Positions 24,772 through 33,898 of a DNA stretch of 41,448 nt are shown here, one piece after another. The DNA is from Acidobacteriota bacterium (GTDB lineage Bacteria > Acidobacteriota > Terriglobia > UBA7540): contig JAKAWG010000044.1 of NCBI GenBank assembly GCA_021817045.1, positions 1 through 41,448 of the forward strand. Direction: 5' to 3'. Each line of letters opens with the position of its first letter. The stretch's first letter is position 1. The notes beneath the pieces are model-generated. The model did no database searches, was not told the origin of the DNA, and was given only the letters and a program-made list of their open reading frames with translations. The position numbers and the translations under genes were made by a program.

Positions 24772-27672
24772 ATGGTGAAACTACAGGCAGAAAAACTTAA
24801 AAGTTCTCAGAGCTCGTCTGCGCCGGGCAATGACGTCTGGGCGGATTTCCAAGGGGTGAACCTGGCTTACGCCGAGGAGCTTTACGAACGCTTCAGGCGC
24901 GACCCCGAAGCCGTCGCCCCGGAAGTGCGGAGTTTTTTTGCGCGGTTCCCCCCGCCGGAAATTTCGGCAGTGTCCGGGACGCCGAAATTGACGGAAACGG
25001 GGGGCTCGCCGATACTGCCCGCGATGGCGAGTACAGAGGTGGATAAGGTTGTAGCCGCGGTCAACCTGGCCGAGTCCATCCGCAAGTTTGGCAACCTCGC
25101 CGCTCAGCTTGACCCGCTCGGCGGCAAGCCCCCGGGCGACCCTTCGCTGGTTCTCGAAAATTATGGACTCACGGAAGACGATCTCCGACGTCTTCCTGCT
25201 TCCATCATCAAGGGCCCTGCTGCCGAGCGAGCTACGGACGCTTTCGAAGTGATCCAGAACCTGAAGCGCATCTATTGCACTCACAGCGGGTATGACTATG
25301 CTCACTTGCGACATCCGGACGAGCGGCAGTGGCTTCGTGACGCCACCGAGGGTGGCTGGTTCCGTCCTCCGAAGGAACCCGTGGACCAGGCGGCCATCTT
25401 GGACCGGTTGACGCAGGAAGGCGCGTTCGAGGCGTTCCTTCACCGGACCTTTCCCGGCAAGACGCGCTTCTCAATCGAAGGTCTCGGCATGCTGGTTCCG
25501 CTCATTGATGAATTAATCGGCAAAGCTGCCGAGGCCGGTGCCAGCCAGATCCTGATCGGCATGGGACACCGCGGTCGACTGAACATGCTTGCCCACGTGC
25601 TCAACAAGCCTTACAGCCAGATTCTGGCGGAGTTCAAGGACCCCGTAAGGGCCAGCAAATTTCGCGGCGATCTCGGCTGGACGGGCGACGTGAAATATCA
25701 TTCGGGCGCACGGCGAGCCTTCGGGAACGGTGAGACCCGGAGTCTCGTCGTTTCTCTCGCGCCGAATCCGAGCCACTTAGAAGCCGTGAATCCGGTGGTG
25801 CTTGGCATGGCGCGCGCTGGCGGCACCCACGTCGATCAGCCAGGTTCGGCTCAATTTGATCCTGCTCGTACTCTGCCGATCCTGATCCACGGGGACGCCG
25901 CCTTCCCGGCGCAGGGAGTGGTGGCCGAGACCCTCAATCTGTTTCGTCTTCCCGGCTTCTCGACGGGAGGCGCGATTCACATCATCGCTAACAACCAGCT
26001 CGGTTTCACCACTCCTCCAGAACAAGGCCGCAGCACGATTTTCGCGAGCGACTTGGCGCGCGGATTTCGCATTCCGATCGTACGCGTCAACGCGGATGAT
26101 CCGGAAGCCTGCCTTGAAGCGGCTCGACTGGCGTTCGCGTATCGCACGCGTTTCCAGAAGGATTTCCTGATCGACCTCGTCGGTTACCGCCGTTACGGCC
26201 ATAACGAAGGCGACGAGCCCAGCTTTACGCAGCCGCTCATTTACGCGAAAATTTCGGAGCACCCGACGGTGCGCCAGCTTTGGGTGAAGACGCTCATCGG
26301 GCAAGGTGTCATCCATGAAGGCCTTGCAGAGGAGTTGGTGCGCAAACATGCCGAACAGCTCCAGGCCGTCTATGACTCGCTTGAGCCCGAGCGACAACTC
26401 GTTGAGCCTGTGCCGGAGCCGCCACCGCCTGGGGCGGCACGGCAGGTGGAGACCGTCGTCCCGCTTGAGCGCTTGCGCGCTTTCAACGAAGCACTGCGGC
26501 GCATACCGGAAGGCTTTACGTTGAACCGAAAACTTGAGCGCGGGCTGGGGCGCAAGCGGACGCTGCTTGACAAGGAGGATGAAAGAAGCGTTGATTGGGC
26601 TTCGGCGGAGGAGTTGGCGTGGGCGTCGATCCTTGCCGAGGGCATTCCTGTTCGTATAAGCGGCCAAGACGTGGAGCGCGGCACGTTCAGCCAGCGCCAC
26701 GCCGTCTATCATGACGTACGCACCGGCGCTAAGCACATTCCCTTACAGCACTTCCCGCAGGCGCGTGCGGCCTTTGAAATTCGCAACAGTCCACTCAGCG
26801 AAAATGCGGTGCTGGCGTTTGAATACGGATACAACGTGAACGAGCCGGGGCGTCTGGTGATCTGGGAAGCGCAGTACGGCGACTTCGTTAACGGCGCACA
26901 GACAGTTATTGACGAGTTCCTTCTGTCGGCGCGCGCCAAATGGGGCCTCACACCTTCGCTCGTCATGTTGCTGCCGCACGGCCTGGAGGGGCAGGGCCCG
27001 GATCACTCAAGCGCGCGGCCGGAGCGTTTTCTCGAGCTGGCTGCAGCCATCAATTTGCGCATGGCGAACTGCACGACCGCGGCGCAGTACTTCCACCTGC
27101 TGCGCCGCCAGGCGCTGCTGCTGACGAAAGATCCGCTTCCGCTGGTCGTCCTCACGCCCAAGAGCCTTCTGCGCCACCCGCTCACGGCATCTTCGCCGCG
27201 AGAGTTCGCGGAGGGACGCTGGCAGCCGGTGATCGGCGATGAAGAGGCAAGGAGCCGGGCGCGCGAAATTCGCCGCCTGGTGTTGTGCAGCGGAAAAGTC
27301 TATGTGGACCTTGTCACCGCGCCTCAGCGGCCGAGCTCGCCGGCGGTGGCGATCTGCCGCCTCGAGCAACTTTATCCGCTGCCGGAAACTGAGCTGAAGG
27401 AAGTGTTCGCTGCTTATCCGAAACTCGAAGAGGTTGTGTGGCTTCAGGAAGAGCCCCGCAATATGGGAGCGTGGCAGTTTGTCCGGTTGCCGCTCGCGCG
27501 CCTGCTTGATGGGCGCTGCCCGCTGCTTTATATCGGCAGGCCTCGCAGCTCTAGCCCCGCAGAAGGGTCTTCGGCTTGGCACGCCCTCAACCAGGATAAG
27601 ATTATTCGTCAGGCGTTTGAGCTGGGGAAGCGCTCGAACGCGGAAGAAACGGTGCTTCTGAAGAAGGCCTGA
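24772..27672 (+). CDS. sucA: 2-oxoglutarate dehydrogenase E1 component
   Basis: A 966-residue thiamine-diphosphate enzyme that decarboxylates 2-oxoglutarate and transfers succinyl groups to the lipoyl arm of E2. The N-terminus has the E2-interacting helix (YAEELYERFRRDPEAVAPEVRSFF). TPP and substrate motifs include GMGHRGRLNMLAHV near 264, GDAAFPAQGVVAETLN near 374, GFTTPPEQGRST and YRRYGHNEGDEPSFTQP near 477. C-terminal LLPHGLEGQGPDHSSARPERFL is typical. Its length matches the family (about 930-1000). The start is ATG 24772 with no strong ribosome-binding site. sucB follows after 67 bases; no lpd (E3) gene is beside them. Confidence 0.95.
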   Translation: MVKLQAEKLKSSQSSSAPGNDVWADFQGVNLAYAEELYERFRRDPEAVAPEVRSFFARFPPPEISAVSGTPKLTETGGSPILPAMASTEVDKVVAAVNLAESIRKFGNLAAQLDPLGGKPPGDPSLVLENYGLTEDDLRRLPASIIKGPAAERATDAFEVIQNLKRIYCTHSGYDYAHLRHPDERQWLRDATEGGWFRPPKEPVDQAAILDRLTQEGAFEAFLHRTFPGKTRFSIEGLGMLVPLIDELIGKAAEAGASQILIGMGHRGRLNMLAHVLNKPYSQILAEFKDPVRASKFRGDLGWTGDVKYHSGARRAFGNGETRSLVVSLAPNPSHLEAVNPVVLGMARAGGTHVDQPGSAQFDPARTLPILIHGDAAFPAQGVVAETLNLFRLPGFSTGGAIHIIANNQLGFTTPPEQGRSTIFASDLARGFRIPIVRVNADDPEACLEAARLAFAYRTRFQKDFLIDLVGYRRYGHNEGDEPSFTQPLIYAKISEHPTVRQLWVKTLIGQGVIHEGLAEELVRKHAEQLQAVYDSLEPERQLVEPVPEPPPPGAARQVETVVPLERLRAFNEALRRIPEGFTLNRKLERGLGRKRTLLDKEDERSVDWASAEELAWASILAEGIPVRISGQDVERGTFSQRHAVYHDVRTGAKHIPLQHFPQARAAFEIRNSPLSENAVLAFEYGYNVNEPGRLVIWEAQYGDFVNGAQTVIDEFLLSARAKWGLTPSLVMLLPHGLEGQGPDHSSARPERFLELAAAINLRMANCTTAAQYFHLLRRQALLLTKDPLPLVVLTPKSLLRHPLTASSPREFAEGRWQPVIGDEEARSRAREIRRLVLCSGKVYVDLVTAPQRPSSPAVAICRLEQLYPLPETELKEVFAAYPKLEEVVWLQEEPRNMGAWQFVRLPLARLLDGRCPLLYIGRPRSSSPAEGSSAWHALNQDKIIRQAFELGKRSNAEETVLLKKA

Positions 27673-27739
27673 GGAGCTGTGAAAAGTTCAACAGCTTCGT
27701 GCTAAGGCGGACTTTCCAAACCATCTGAGGATTGCGAAT

Positions 27740-28978
27740 ATGGCTGCCAAAATCGTAGTTCCGGAGTTGGGCGAATCCGTGTTGGAAGCTACCGTCGGCC
27801 ACTGGCGCAAAAAGGAAGGCGAGCGGGTGGGCCCGGGGGAAGTCGTTGTCGAGCTTGAAACGGACAAAGTAGATCTTGAAGTAGGCTCGGAACACCCCGG
27901 CGTGCTTGCCAAGATTGAGCGTAAGGAGGGCGAAGACGTACGCATCGGCGATATCCTCGGCATCGTCGAAGAGGTTGCGCCGGCGGCGGAGACTGCCCAA
28001 AGCGACCTCAAAGCACAGACGGATGTGAAAAGCGGGCCGACCGTCGCTGCTTCAATAACAGCGGAGAGGCCTGAAGGCCACGCAGCGACTGCGGAAGATG
28101 TGGCCACTCCCTCGGCGCGTCGGCTGGCGCGCGAACGAGGCGTAGACCTAGCCCGGGTGCCGGTTCCTGAAAACACACCGCGTGTAACCCGCGAGTCCGT
28201 AAGCCAGCTTTCGGCCCCTGCTGTTGCGGAGACGGCCGTACCCGCTCCTTCCGTGCCGGGGCCTCAGGCCGTTCCTCTCCGCCGTGAGGATCGCGTCCGC
28301 ATGTCCCGCCGGCGCATGACCATTGCCCGGAGGCTGGTCGAAGCCCAGCACACCGCCGCAATTCTAACTACGTTCAACGAAGTGGATATGTCCGGAGTCA
28401 TGAATTTGCGAAGACGCCAAAAGGAGGCGTTCAAGCAGCGCTACGGCGTCAGCCTGGGCATTGTCTCGTTCTTCGTCAAGGCCTCGATCGCCGCCCTCAA
28501 GCAGTTTCCACGCCTCAACGCTGAGATCCAGGGCGAAGAGATCGTCTTCAAGCATTATTACGATATAGGAGTCGCAGTGGGAGCGGAGGAGGGTTTGGTG
28601 GTGCCCGTGCTGCGTGATGCGGACCGCCTGTCTTTCGCGGAGATTGAAAGTGCGATCAAGGATTACGCGCGCAAGGCGCAGCAGGGAACGCTCGCGCTTG
28701 CTGACCTGCGTGGCGGTACTTTTTCGGTTACGAATGGCGGCGTTTTCGGGTCGCTGCTGAGCACGCCAATTCTCAATCCGCCCCAGGCAGCCATTCTCGG
28801 CCTCCACAAGATTCAGGAGCGTCCCGTCGCGGCGGACGGCGCAGTAGCACTGCGACCTATGATGTACGTGGCGCTCAGCTACGACCATCGTCTTGTGGAT
28901 GGCCTGGAAGCCGTGCAGTTCCTAGTGCGCGTCAAGGAGTTTGTCGAGGAGCCGGCGACGCTTTTGCTTGAGACGTGA
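27740..28978 (+). CDS. sucB: Dihydrolipoamide succinyltransferase, E2 of 2-oxoglutarate dehydrogenase
   Basis: A 412-residue E2. An N-terminal lipoyl domain carries the modified lysine Lys43 in ELETDKVDLEV; a Pro/Ala/Thr-rich linker follows; a peripheral-subunit-binding domain is at about 120-145 (ATPSARRLARERGVDLARVP); the catalytic domain fills the rest. The active site is His383 with Asp387 in SYDHRLVDG, and IVFKHYYDIGVAVGAEEGLVVPVLRDAD is typical. It forms the core of the complex with SucA. It starts at ATG 27740, with a GAGGA about 10 bases upstream. Its last 47 bases overlap the end of the convergent GNAT gene. Confidence 0.95.
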   Translation: MAAKIVVPELGESVLEATVGHWRKKEGERVGPGEVVVELETDKVDLEVGSEHPGVLAKIERKEGEDVRIGDILGIVEEVAPAAETAQSDLKAQTDVKSGPTVAASITAERPEGHAATAEDVATPSARRLARERGVDLARVPVPENTPRVTRESVSQLSAPAVAETAVPAPSVPGPQAVPLRREDRVRMSRRRMTIARRLVEAQHTAAILTTFNEVDMSGVMNLRRRQKEAFKQRYGVSLGIVSFFVKASIAALKQFPRLNAEIQGEEIVFKHYYDIGVAVGAEEGLVVPVLRDADRLSFAEIESAIKDYARKAQQGTLALADLRGGTFSVTNGGVFGSLLSTPILNPPQAAILGLHKIQERPVAADGAVALRPMMYVALSYDHRLVDGLEAVQFLVRVKEFVEEPATLLLET

Positions 28979-29936
28979 CGAGGCTATGGCGATCCCAGAC
29001 AAACGCGCCGAATGTATGAAAGGTTTCAAATCCAAGCCGTTTGTAGAAACGCACGGCATCCGCGTTTCGATCGGTTACGGTTAGCGACACCTCCCGAAAG
29101 CCGATTCGTTCGGCTGTGCGGAAAGCCATTTCCATCAGCGCTGCTCCAAGTCCGTGGCTCTGGAACGATCGTGCGACGGCGACCTGGGGAATGTGGGCAG
29201 TGCCCGGGCGAACGGAGGTTAGAGCGACCATACCCGCTAGGCGGGCAGTCGGACGATGTACGGCAACGAAAGAGGCTTCGGAGAGGCTTTCACCGCAACC
29301 TCGAAGCTGAACGATGTTTTCAATCAGGCGGGAGGTTCCTCTGGAGGATTGATACTGGTCATTGATGACGGCGTCGATGTGATTCCGGTAGACTTCCGCG
29401 AGGAGCCGCGCGGCTTCGCCGTCATGGCTTCGGCGCCACGGCTCAAAGGCGAACTCTGCGGTGCTGCGCTCCGGCGGTGGATCCGGGGCTGGGCGTCCCA
29501 CTAAAGGGAGAAGCATAAAGCGGCGAAGATAAGCGCTAAAGCCGTGCCGGCGGAAGCAACTCTCAAGTTCCTCGAGCGCGAAGTGCGGCAACTGCGCCTC
29601 GACTCGAAACACACCGGGCACAGCCTTGACTGTCTCGACGACGTGATCGAGCAACTGCTCGGCATGAGGGCGAAACAGGCCGTTCGGTTGTATGAACAGC
29701 CCGCCGATCAATGCCTTTGTTCCGTCGTATACGAAGAAGCTATAACCTTGAATCTCGTGATCTACAAGCAGCGCATATCCCGAGAGCCTCTTTTCCGCCA
29801 GACACGCAGAGATCACCCGGGCTGAGCACGTGTAGTCCCAGCGCAGCGTGTTGATCCAGGCCAGCGACTCGGCAGCCAGTAACGCGGCAAAGTCGCGCCC
29901 GGCGAAATGGCGAATGTCTACGATCTCAATGGCCAA
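28932..29936 (-). CDS. GNAT-family N-acetyltransferase, possibly tandem domain
   Basis: A protein of 334 residues. The C-terminal half is a clear GNAT domain: motif A at about 245-270 (QVAVARSFQSHGLGAALMEMAF), then EVSLTVTDRNADAVRFYKRLGFE. The N-terminal half also ends in a GNAT-like pattern (GLFIQPNG..., then FRRHGFSAYLRRFMLLPL), suggesting a degenerate second domain as in mycothiol-synthase-type tandem GNATs; that is an inference. The substrate is unknown. The start is TTG 29936, with GGAG nine bases upstream. The last 15 or so codons are antisense to the end of sucB, so its tail is constrained by both genes. Confidence 0.82.
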   Translation of the reverse strand: MAIEIVDIRHFAGRDFAALLAAESLAWINTLRWDYTCSARVISACLAEKRLSGYALLVDHEIQGYSFFVYDGTKALIGGLFIQPNGLFRPHAEQLLDHVVETVKAVPGVFRVEAQLPHFALEELESCFRRHGFSAYLRRFMLLPLVGRPAPDPPPERSTAEFAFEPWRRSHDGEAARLLAEVYRNHIDAVINDQYQSSRGTSRLIENIVQLRGCGESLSEASFVAVHRPTARLAGMVALTSVRPGTAHIPQVAVARSFQSHGLGAALMEMAFRTAERIGFREVSLTVTDRNADAVRFYKRLGFETFHTFGAFVWDRHSLVTSQAKASPAPRQTP

Positions 29937-30087
29937 GTGTTACGCTCCTATGCTGCCGGGCACACTGTGCGCGAGCTGTTTCGAGAGAAGTATAACCCGA
30001 ATTCTCTGTCGTTCCGTGTTAGTGTGGGCGCGAGCTAGTCACCCAAAAGGAGACCGCGGACCCAATCGTCTTGACTGAAAACATACC

Positions 30088-31053
30088 ATGAACGGGCAGA
30101 CCGTGAATACTCTGGAACCCGCATTTGGCATAGCGGCCGGGCGCAGAGCGCCGGGAGTCCGCTGCCGGTTGGAATATTGGGCGTTGCGCGGCTTGCTTGA
30201 AATTCTGGGTAGGATGCCTCACCGCGCCGCGCGAACGTGCTGCACTGCGCTTGCAGCCCTGAGCTACTGGCTGTGGCCGCGCCTTCGACGCGTCGGGTTG
30301 CTGAACCTGCGGCTGGCGTTTGCTGACTGGACGGCCCGCCGCCGCCGTAGGGTCCTTTTCGCCAGCTTCCTGAACCTTGGCCGAATGCTCGCTGACTTCG
30401 CTCATTTTCCTCGATGGAACAGAGAAAACATCGAACGTCTAATCGTCTACGATGGTTACGAAGACTACCTTCGTGCAAAGAGTCAGGGAAAGGGTCTGAT
30501 CTTCTTGACTGCGCACTTTGGAAGCTGGGAGCTTGGCTCTTTCGCGCATGGCATCTATGGCCGTCCGGTTAACTTCGTCGTGCGCAGATTGGATAATCCT
30601 TTCATTGACAAGCTCATCGAAAGATATCGCTGCCTCAGCGGCGGCCAGCCGATTGAAAAAGGTGATTTTGCCCGCCAGGCGCTACGTGCGCTGCACAGAG
30701 GGCAAGAGGTGGGCGTCCTGATGGATCAGAATATGCTCGCGCCGGAGGGCATCTTTGTCGATTTTTTTGGCTGGAAGGCGTGTACCACGCCCGGACCTGC
30801 CCGCATCGCTCAAAAAACCGGCGCGCCGCTTCTGCTCGGACTTGTCATTTGGGATGTGAAACTACGCAAGTACCGGCTGCGATTCGAAGTCGTCGAATGG
30901 ATCAAGCGGGACGATCCTACCGAGGAAATCCTTGTCAATACAGCCCATTTTACCGGCAGACTCGAAGAATACATTCGGCGGTACCCGGACCAGTGGCTTT
31001 GGGTACACCGCCGATGGAAAACGCGTCCTCCCGGGGAACCCTCGCTATACTGA
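30088..31053 (+). CDS. Lipid A biosynthesis acyltransferase, LpxL/HtrB family
   Basis: A 321-residue inner-membrane-associated enzyme that transfers a secondary acyl chain to a lipid A precursor. The HX4E catalytic motif is present: His143 to Glu148 in TAHFGSWE. MDQNMLAPEGIFVDFFGWKACTTPG and the C-terminal RYPDQWLWVHRRWKTRP are family signatures. A weakly hydrophobic region near 32-66 may be the membrane anchor. ATG 30088 lacks a good ribosome-binding site; an AGGAG at 30048-30052 is too far away. It is followed within 20 bases by the barrel gene, so the two are probably co-transcribed. It supports a lipopolysaccharide-bearing outer membrane. Confidence 0.88.
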   Translation: MNGQTVNTLEPAFGIAAGRRAPGVRCRLEYWALRGLLEILGRMPHRAARTCCTALAALSYWLWPRLRRVGLLNLRLAFADWTARRRRRVLFASFLNLGRMLADFAHFPRWNRENIERLIVYDGYEDYLRAKSQGKGLIFLTAHFGSWELGSFAHGIYGRPVNFVVRRLDNPFIDKLIERYRCLSGGQPIEKGDFARQALRALHRGQEVGVLMDQNMLAPEGIFVDFFGWKACTTPGPARIAQKTGAPLLLGLVIWDVKLRKYRLRFEVVEWIKRDDPTEEILVNTAHFTGRLEEYIRRYPDQWLWVHRRWKTRPPGEPSLY

Positions 31054-31072
31054 AATAAGGAAGGAGGGGAGT

Positions 31073-33898
31073 ATCAGGTCGAAGTTTTCAGGCATTCTGG
31101 TGAGGACACTGGCTGCCCTGATCCTAGGGGTAGGTTTTTGCCAGCGGGTTACTAATCTCATCGCTGACGAACCGAAGGCCGGCGAGCCATCTTCGGCACA
31201 ATCTAGTCCCCTTGTCCGAGGCGCGGAAGAGTTCAAGATTTTGACTGGCGATATGGGCATGCGCCCCGGTGCTCCGCCCAGCGTGCATCCGTCGCATAAG
31301 CTGAAATTGCTCTGGCACGGGCGCGTTTACGAGTTCTTTCGCAACGATGCGCTCGATGCCATTCCTCACCAAGTCAAGCAAAACGGACAGACCAAATCGC
31401 CCTTGAGGCGCAATCAGTTTGGTTTCAGCGTCGCAGGCCCGGTGCTCATTCCCCACGTGATTCGGAATCCGCACAGCACGTTCTTCATGCTCTCCTATGA
31501 GGGAGTACGAGAAGAAGCGTTTCAAGCATCTTTACATACTATTCCCACCGCTCCTGAGCGGCTGGGTGACTTCTCACAAACGGTTGACCCTGCTGGTCAT
31601 CCGCTGCCGATCTACGATCCTACGACCACGGTTCCCAACCCTGATTACAACCCGAATGTGCCGGTTTCCACCAGCAACCTTCAGTACCTGCGGTCAACCT
31701 TTCCCGGCAACATTATCCCCGCGAATCGTCTGGACTCGTCGGCGGAGCAGGCTTTGTCCTTCTATCCGGAGCCGAACGCCCACGTCGGCCCGTTTTTCCA
31801 GAACAACTATTTTGTCAACTCGGGCCAACTCGATGACGCCGACGGATTCATCACTAGGCTGGATCATACATTTAATCCGCGAAACGAACTGACGGGCCAC
31901 GCTAACGTGTCCAACGGGCTTCTGGCGCCGGCCCCCTATTTCCCGAACGCTGCCAGTCCCACCCCTCCTCCTCAGCACTTCTCCAATTGGCTTTCGGGAC
32001 TGGATTATACCTTTACCCCCGACCCCAGCACGGTCAACACGATAGGCCTCACGGTCGCATCTAATGTAGTGCGGGCAAGTTTTGGGTCCTCCTCCCCGTT
32101 TCCTAATTACGATATGCAGGGAGAGTATCTTTCGATGGGCGTTGCCTACCCGACTTCTCGAAACGCTCGAAATACCATCGAGCTTAGTGAGGGGCTTTCC
32201 ATTCACAAGGGGAAACATTCTTTCGATCTTAGCCTGCACGAGAATCAATACCAGGTGAATACGTTCGATCCGGTGTATCCTTCCGGCTACTTCCAGTTCT
32301 CCCCGGGTTTGACGAGTTTGCCTGGGATCATTGATACGGGCGATCCGTTCGCGAGTATGGTTCTTGGTTTGCCACAATACGCGCAGAAGAGCATCACGAC
32401 CTCACCTTCTTATTTCCGGGATTCCTATCAATCCGTAGCCATAAGCGACCAGTACCAGTTGTCAAAAAATCTCATGTTGAATTTTGGCTTGGATCTCAGC
32501 CGCCGTTCGCCGCGCGTCGAGAAGTATAATCGGCTGAGTACCGTCGATCCGTTGATCTATGACCCCTTGGCAAACCATATGGGTGGTCTCGCGTTTGCAG
32601 GCCGGAACGGGATTCCGCGCGGACTGCGCCCCGCGAATACCGACCTGGACCCCAGCGTCGGGCTTGCTTGGAATCCCCTAGGCCACTCCAATACAGTTGT
32701 TCGAGCATCGTTCAGCCGCTACCATTCGATGATTCCGATTTATGACGGCCAATGGGGTACTCAAGGCTTCAATGCCCAGCAGACCTTCTTTTCGGCGAAC
32801 ACGCAATTATCTCCGGCGCTCAACCTAGCTACGGGTCTTCCGCCCTATACCGTGCCGTTACCGGATTTCAGCCCCTCGGCGGCTGAAAATACCACGGCGG
32901 ACTTTGTTGATCTGAGCGGCAAGGAGCCGGTGTTCCGTTCGGTGTTGTTCACGGTGCAGCGGGACTTTCCCTTTTCCCTGGTGATTACCGGCGGGGCGGA
33001 GTACCGCGACGGCCACGACATTCTGGTAGGAGATGGTGCTGCCAATCCTAATGCGATTAATCCCATCTACCTCAGTTATGGCGACGCGCTTTACAACCAG
33101 GCATTCCGAGAAACGCTGCAGCCTTATCCTCAGTATTTGGGCTTCTCACTTTACGGCCTTTATGCGGCAGGTGCCTACCAGAGGACGGAAGAGTATATTC
33201 AAGTGCAGAAGCAAGAATCCCACGGTCTTTTGCTCACGGCCACTTATGAGCATTCCAGGCAGCTCGACGACTATTCCAACCCATACGGCAACCAGTATCT
33301 GCTCAACCTGCGCCAGAACTGGTCTCTCAGTTCTTACAATCCGCCGCAATTTATCCAGCTCAGCTACACCTACAACCTTCCTTTTGGACCAAACCAGCCG
33401 CTGTTGCACTTCTCCGGCGTCGGAGGGTCGCTGGCAAGCGGCTGGTCGCTTTATGGCACGGCATATTGGAATGGCGGAACACCGCTCTCCATGCATCCCG
33501 AGTTTAACAACACCGGCGAGGTCATCCCCTCGCTTTATGTGAACGTCGTGCCGGACGTGAACCCGCGCGTACCGCACCGCGGACCCAGTCTCTGGTTCAA
33601 CCCCGCGGCTTTTATTCAGCCGCCGAATTTCACCCTTGGCGATGGTACTGCCACGCAGTCGAACCTTCTTGGGCCGGGTTACAATACCTTGGCCCTAAGC
33701 GTGAGCAAGAGGCTGCCCATCGGTGGCTCGCGGGTCTTGGAGTTCAGCGCGACCGCCTTCAACCTGATCAATCACGGAAATTGGAACACACCTGACACTG
33801 GAATCGGTTCAGCCGCGGCGCCTAACGTCAATGCGGGCCACATTATTGGCTCGTACGGAGGACGCGTCGTTCAGCTCGAACTGGATATCGATTTTTGA
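31073..33898 (+). CDS. Oar/TonB-receptor-like outer-membrane beta-barrel lacking a plug domain
   Basis: An outer-membrane barrel of about 930-940 residues of the acidobacterial Oar type. Signature segments are GRVYEFFRNDALDA, SPLRRNQFGFSVAGPV, TFFMLSYEGVREE, FPGNIIPANRLDSSA and the barrel end GGRVVQLELDIDF. It differs from usual family members: between the signal peptide (LVRTLAALILGVGFCQ) and the barrel there are only about 60 residues, with no carboxypeptidase-like domain and no recognisable plug or TonB box. The start is unresolved. A strong GGAGGGG (31063-31069) precedes the in-frame ATC at 31073; GTG 31100 is the first ordinary start codon that gives a signal peptide; TTG 30932 would overlap lpxL. 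It shares one base with the VWA gene. Confidence 0.8.
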   Translation: MRSKFSGILVRTLAALILGVGFCQRVTNLIADEPKAGEPSSAQSSPLVRGAEEFKILTGDMGMRPGAPPSVHPSHKLKLLWHGRVYEFFRNDALDAIPHQVKQNGQTKSPLRRNQFGFSVAGPVLIPHVIRNPHSTFFMLSYEGVREEAFQASLHTIPTAPERLGDFSQTVDPAGHPLPIYDPTTTVPNPDYNPNVPVSTSNLQYLRSTFPGNIIPANRLDSSAEQALSFYPEPNAHVGPFFQNNYFVNSGQLDDADGFITRLDHTFNPRNELTGHANVSNGLLAPAPYFPNAASPTPPPQHFSNWLSGLDYTFTPDPSTVNTIGLTVASNVVRASFGSSSPFPNYDMQGEYLSMGVAYPTSRNARNTIELSEGLSIHKGKHSFDLSLHENQYQVNTFDPVYPSGYFQFSPGLTSLPGIIDTGDPFASMVLGLPQYAQKSITTSPSYFRDSYQSVAISDQYQLSKNLMLNFGLDLSRRSPRVEKYNRLSTVDPLIYDPLANHMGGLAFAGRNGIPRGLRPANTDLDPSVGLAWNPLGHSNTVVRASFSRYHSMIPIYDGQWGTQGFNAQQTFFSANTQLSPALNLATGLPPYTVPLPDFSPSAAENTTADFVDLSGKEPVFRSVLFTVQRDFPFSLVITGGAEYRDGHDILVGDGAANPNAINPIYLSYGDALYNQAFRETLQPYPQYLGFSLYGLYAAGAYQRTEEYIQVQKQESHGLLLTATYEHSRQLDDYSNPYGNQYLLNLRQNWSLSSYNPPQFIQLSYTYNLPFGPNQPLLHFSGVGGSLASGWSLYGTAYWNGGTPLSMHPEFNNTGEVIPSLYVNVVPDVNPRVPHRGPSLWFNPAAFIQPPNFTLGDGTATQSNLLGPGYNTLALSVSKRLPIGGSRVLEFSATAFNLINHGNWNTPDTGIGSAAAPNVNAGHIIGSYGGRVVQLELDIDF

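Noticed and set aside
25777..26736. Minus-strand open frame of 319 codons inside sucA
   Set aside because: sucA is unmistakable on the plus strand and the antisense product shows no domain.
29020..29045. tRNA-like TTCAAATCC motif
   Set aside because: It is within the GNAT coding region and no acceptor or anticodon arm can be formed around it.
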